A stretch of DNA of 64,000 nt from the NCBI GenBank assembly GCA_947253945.1, contig CAMYAY010000004.1, positions 1-64,000 of the forward strand, given 5' to 3'. The position numbers and the translations under genes are program-made. Positions 63,235 to 64,000 of the stretch are shown here, piece after piece (the stretch's first letter is position 1; each line of letters begins with the position of its first letter). The notes beneath the pieces are model-generated. The model was given only the letters and a program-made list of their open reading frames with translations, searched no databases and was not told where the DNA came from. The DNA is from an uncultured Candidatus Saccharibacteria bacterium. GTDB lineage: Bacteria; Patescibacteriota; Saccharimonadia; Saccharimonadales; Saccharimonadaceae.

Positions 63235-64000
63235 CGACTTCCCCTATTTTGTCAAAACCCGCCCAATTTACCTCGACAGTGCAGCCACTAGTCTTAAGCC
63301 TACGGCAGTAATTGACGCTATCACTAGCTATTACACCGACCCAGCTAACATCGGCCGCTCCAATTATACTAGAGCAGGTGAGATAACGGCGCAATTTGCC
63401 GACGCCCGTGCCACCGTGGCGCATTTAATTAACTGTCACCCCGATGAAATTATCTTCACTAACTCCGCTACTGCCAGTTTGAACGCCGTTATGCACTTTT
63501 TACAACCTATAGTTGGCGCTCAAGACACTATTGTGCTAACACCTTACGAGCATAATTCAAATTACTTACCTTGGGTGCATTTAGCCCATATATCAGATTG
63601 CAAATTAAACTTTATGACGCACGACCAGCCAACTTGCTCAGCACAAACTAAATTATTTTCCTATGCCTTAGCAGACAATGTAACCGGCTGCCAACATCAC
63701 TTTCCACAATTTATCAAAGCCGTCCATCAAGCAGGTGGCTGGATAGCAGTTGACGCCAGTCAAGTCATTGGCCATTATCCGGTCGACGTCAAACAACTCG
63801 ACTGCGATTTTCTCGCCTTTAGTGGCCATAAACTCTACGCCCCCACTGGTATTGGCGTACTCTATGTACGACACGAATTGCAAGCCAGGCTCACGCCAGT
63901 AGTCTTTGGCAGCGAAACCTTTAGCCAGCTTGATCCAATTCACCACCAATTCACTTTACTTGATACGCCCGCCAAATTTGAACCTGGTACACCCCACATC
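63224..64000 (+). CDS. sufS: cysteine desulfurase SufS, cut by window edge
   Basis: The frame is open from ATG at 63224 to the last base (259 codons). YLDSAATSLKP at the start, TNSATASLN, VDASQVIGHYPVD, and SGHKLYAPTGIGVLYVR with the PLP-binding Lys match class II (SufS-type) desulfurases. It supplies sulfur to SufBCD. It overlaps sufD by 11 bases. The catalytic Cys would lie beyond the window. Confidence 0.93.
   Translation, partial: MNRNDFPYFVKTRPIYLDSAATSLKPTAVIDAITSYYTDPANIGRSNYTRAGEITAQFADARATVAHLINCHPDEIIFTNSATASLNAVMHFLQPIVGAQDTIVLTPYEHNSNYLPWVHLAHISDCKLNFMTHDQPTCSAQTKLFSYALADNVTGCQHHFPQFIKAVHQAGGWIAVDASQVIGHYPVDVKQLDCDFLAFSGHKLYAPTGIGVLYVRHELQARLTPVVFGSETFSQLDPIHHQFTLLDTPAKFEPGTPHI

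Noticed and set aside
1..64000. Alternative genetic code with TGA as an amino acid
   Set aside because: TGA terminates several conserved genes at the expected length (for example hrcA and the YdcF-family gene at 37664).

Overview
The window looks like a chromosome segment of a small, host-dependent bacterium of the Candidate Phyla Radiation, most likely a Saccharibacterium (TM7). This is inference, not a database match. The clues are dense packing with many overlapping or abutting genes; TGA used as an ordinary stop, which argues against the recoded Absconditabacteria/Gracilibacteria; Gram-positive-style CIRCE/HrcA control; an alanyl-tRNA synthetase cut down to its catalytic half; HxGT in place of HxGH in two class I synthetases; a miniature SufD; and an rpfB-like/rsmA/metG/tatD cluster resembling Firmicutes and Actinobacteria. 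There are 56 protein genes, two of them cut by the window edges, and three tRNAs. No insertion sequence, prophage or CRISPR array was seen, and no gene-free stretch exceeds about 150 bases.

Layout. 1-4.3 kb: a membrane protein, PlsC, an SDR and pnp. 4.5-7.9 kb: rpsO and ileS. 8-12.4 kb: the chaperone region dnaJ, dnaK, grpE, hrcA, with two CIRCE elements whose spacers carry the -35 boxes. 12.4-17.8 kb: envelope genes (two small membrane/secreted proteins, a membrane-anchored HNH nuclease, a NatAB-type ABC exporter, a DsbA-like thioredoxin, a CNNM/CorC-like protein). 17.9-28.7 kb: aspS, a TylF-like methyltransferase, gpmA, obgE, uvrC, a holin-like protein, secG, a family 5 solute-binding protein, eno and ldh. 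28.7-35.1 kb: a DedA protein and a three-gene surface-protein operon. 35.2-46 kb: alaS, mnmA with a cysteine desulfurase and a YdcF protein, tatD, metG, rsmA, an Rpf-like muralytic protein and uvrD. 46-52.6 kb: an acidic tail-anchored protein, tpiA, pgk, pyk, a lone receiver domain, tRNA-Glu, folD and tRNA-Arg. 52.7-57.8 kb: two paralogous two-domain glycosyltransferases and an acyltransferase. 57.8-64 kb: tRNA-Arg, nrdG/nrdD and a suf operon running off the end.

How it fits together. tpiA, pgk, gpmA, eno, pyk and ldh give most of lower glycolysis ending in lactate, although GAPDH is not here. nrdDG gives oxygen-sensitive dNTP synthesis, and suf plus the second desulfurase supply Fe-S clusters and tRNA thiolation. 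Much of the rest (nuclease, Rpf-like enzyme, surface proteins, glycosyltransferases, binding protein) faces outward and suits an epibiont that feeds on and attaches to another cell.

Expression signals are unusually readable. Many genes have a TRTGn-extended -10 box ending only 6-9 bases before the start codon with no ribosome binding site, implying widespread leaderless mRNAs. Genes inside operons mostly have GGAGG-like sites or stop/start overlaps.
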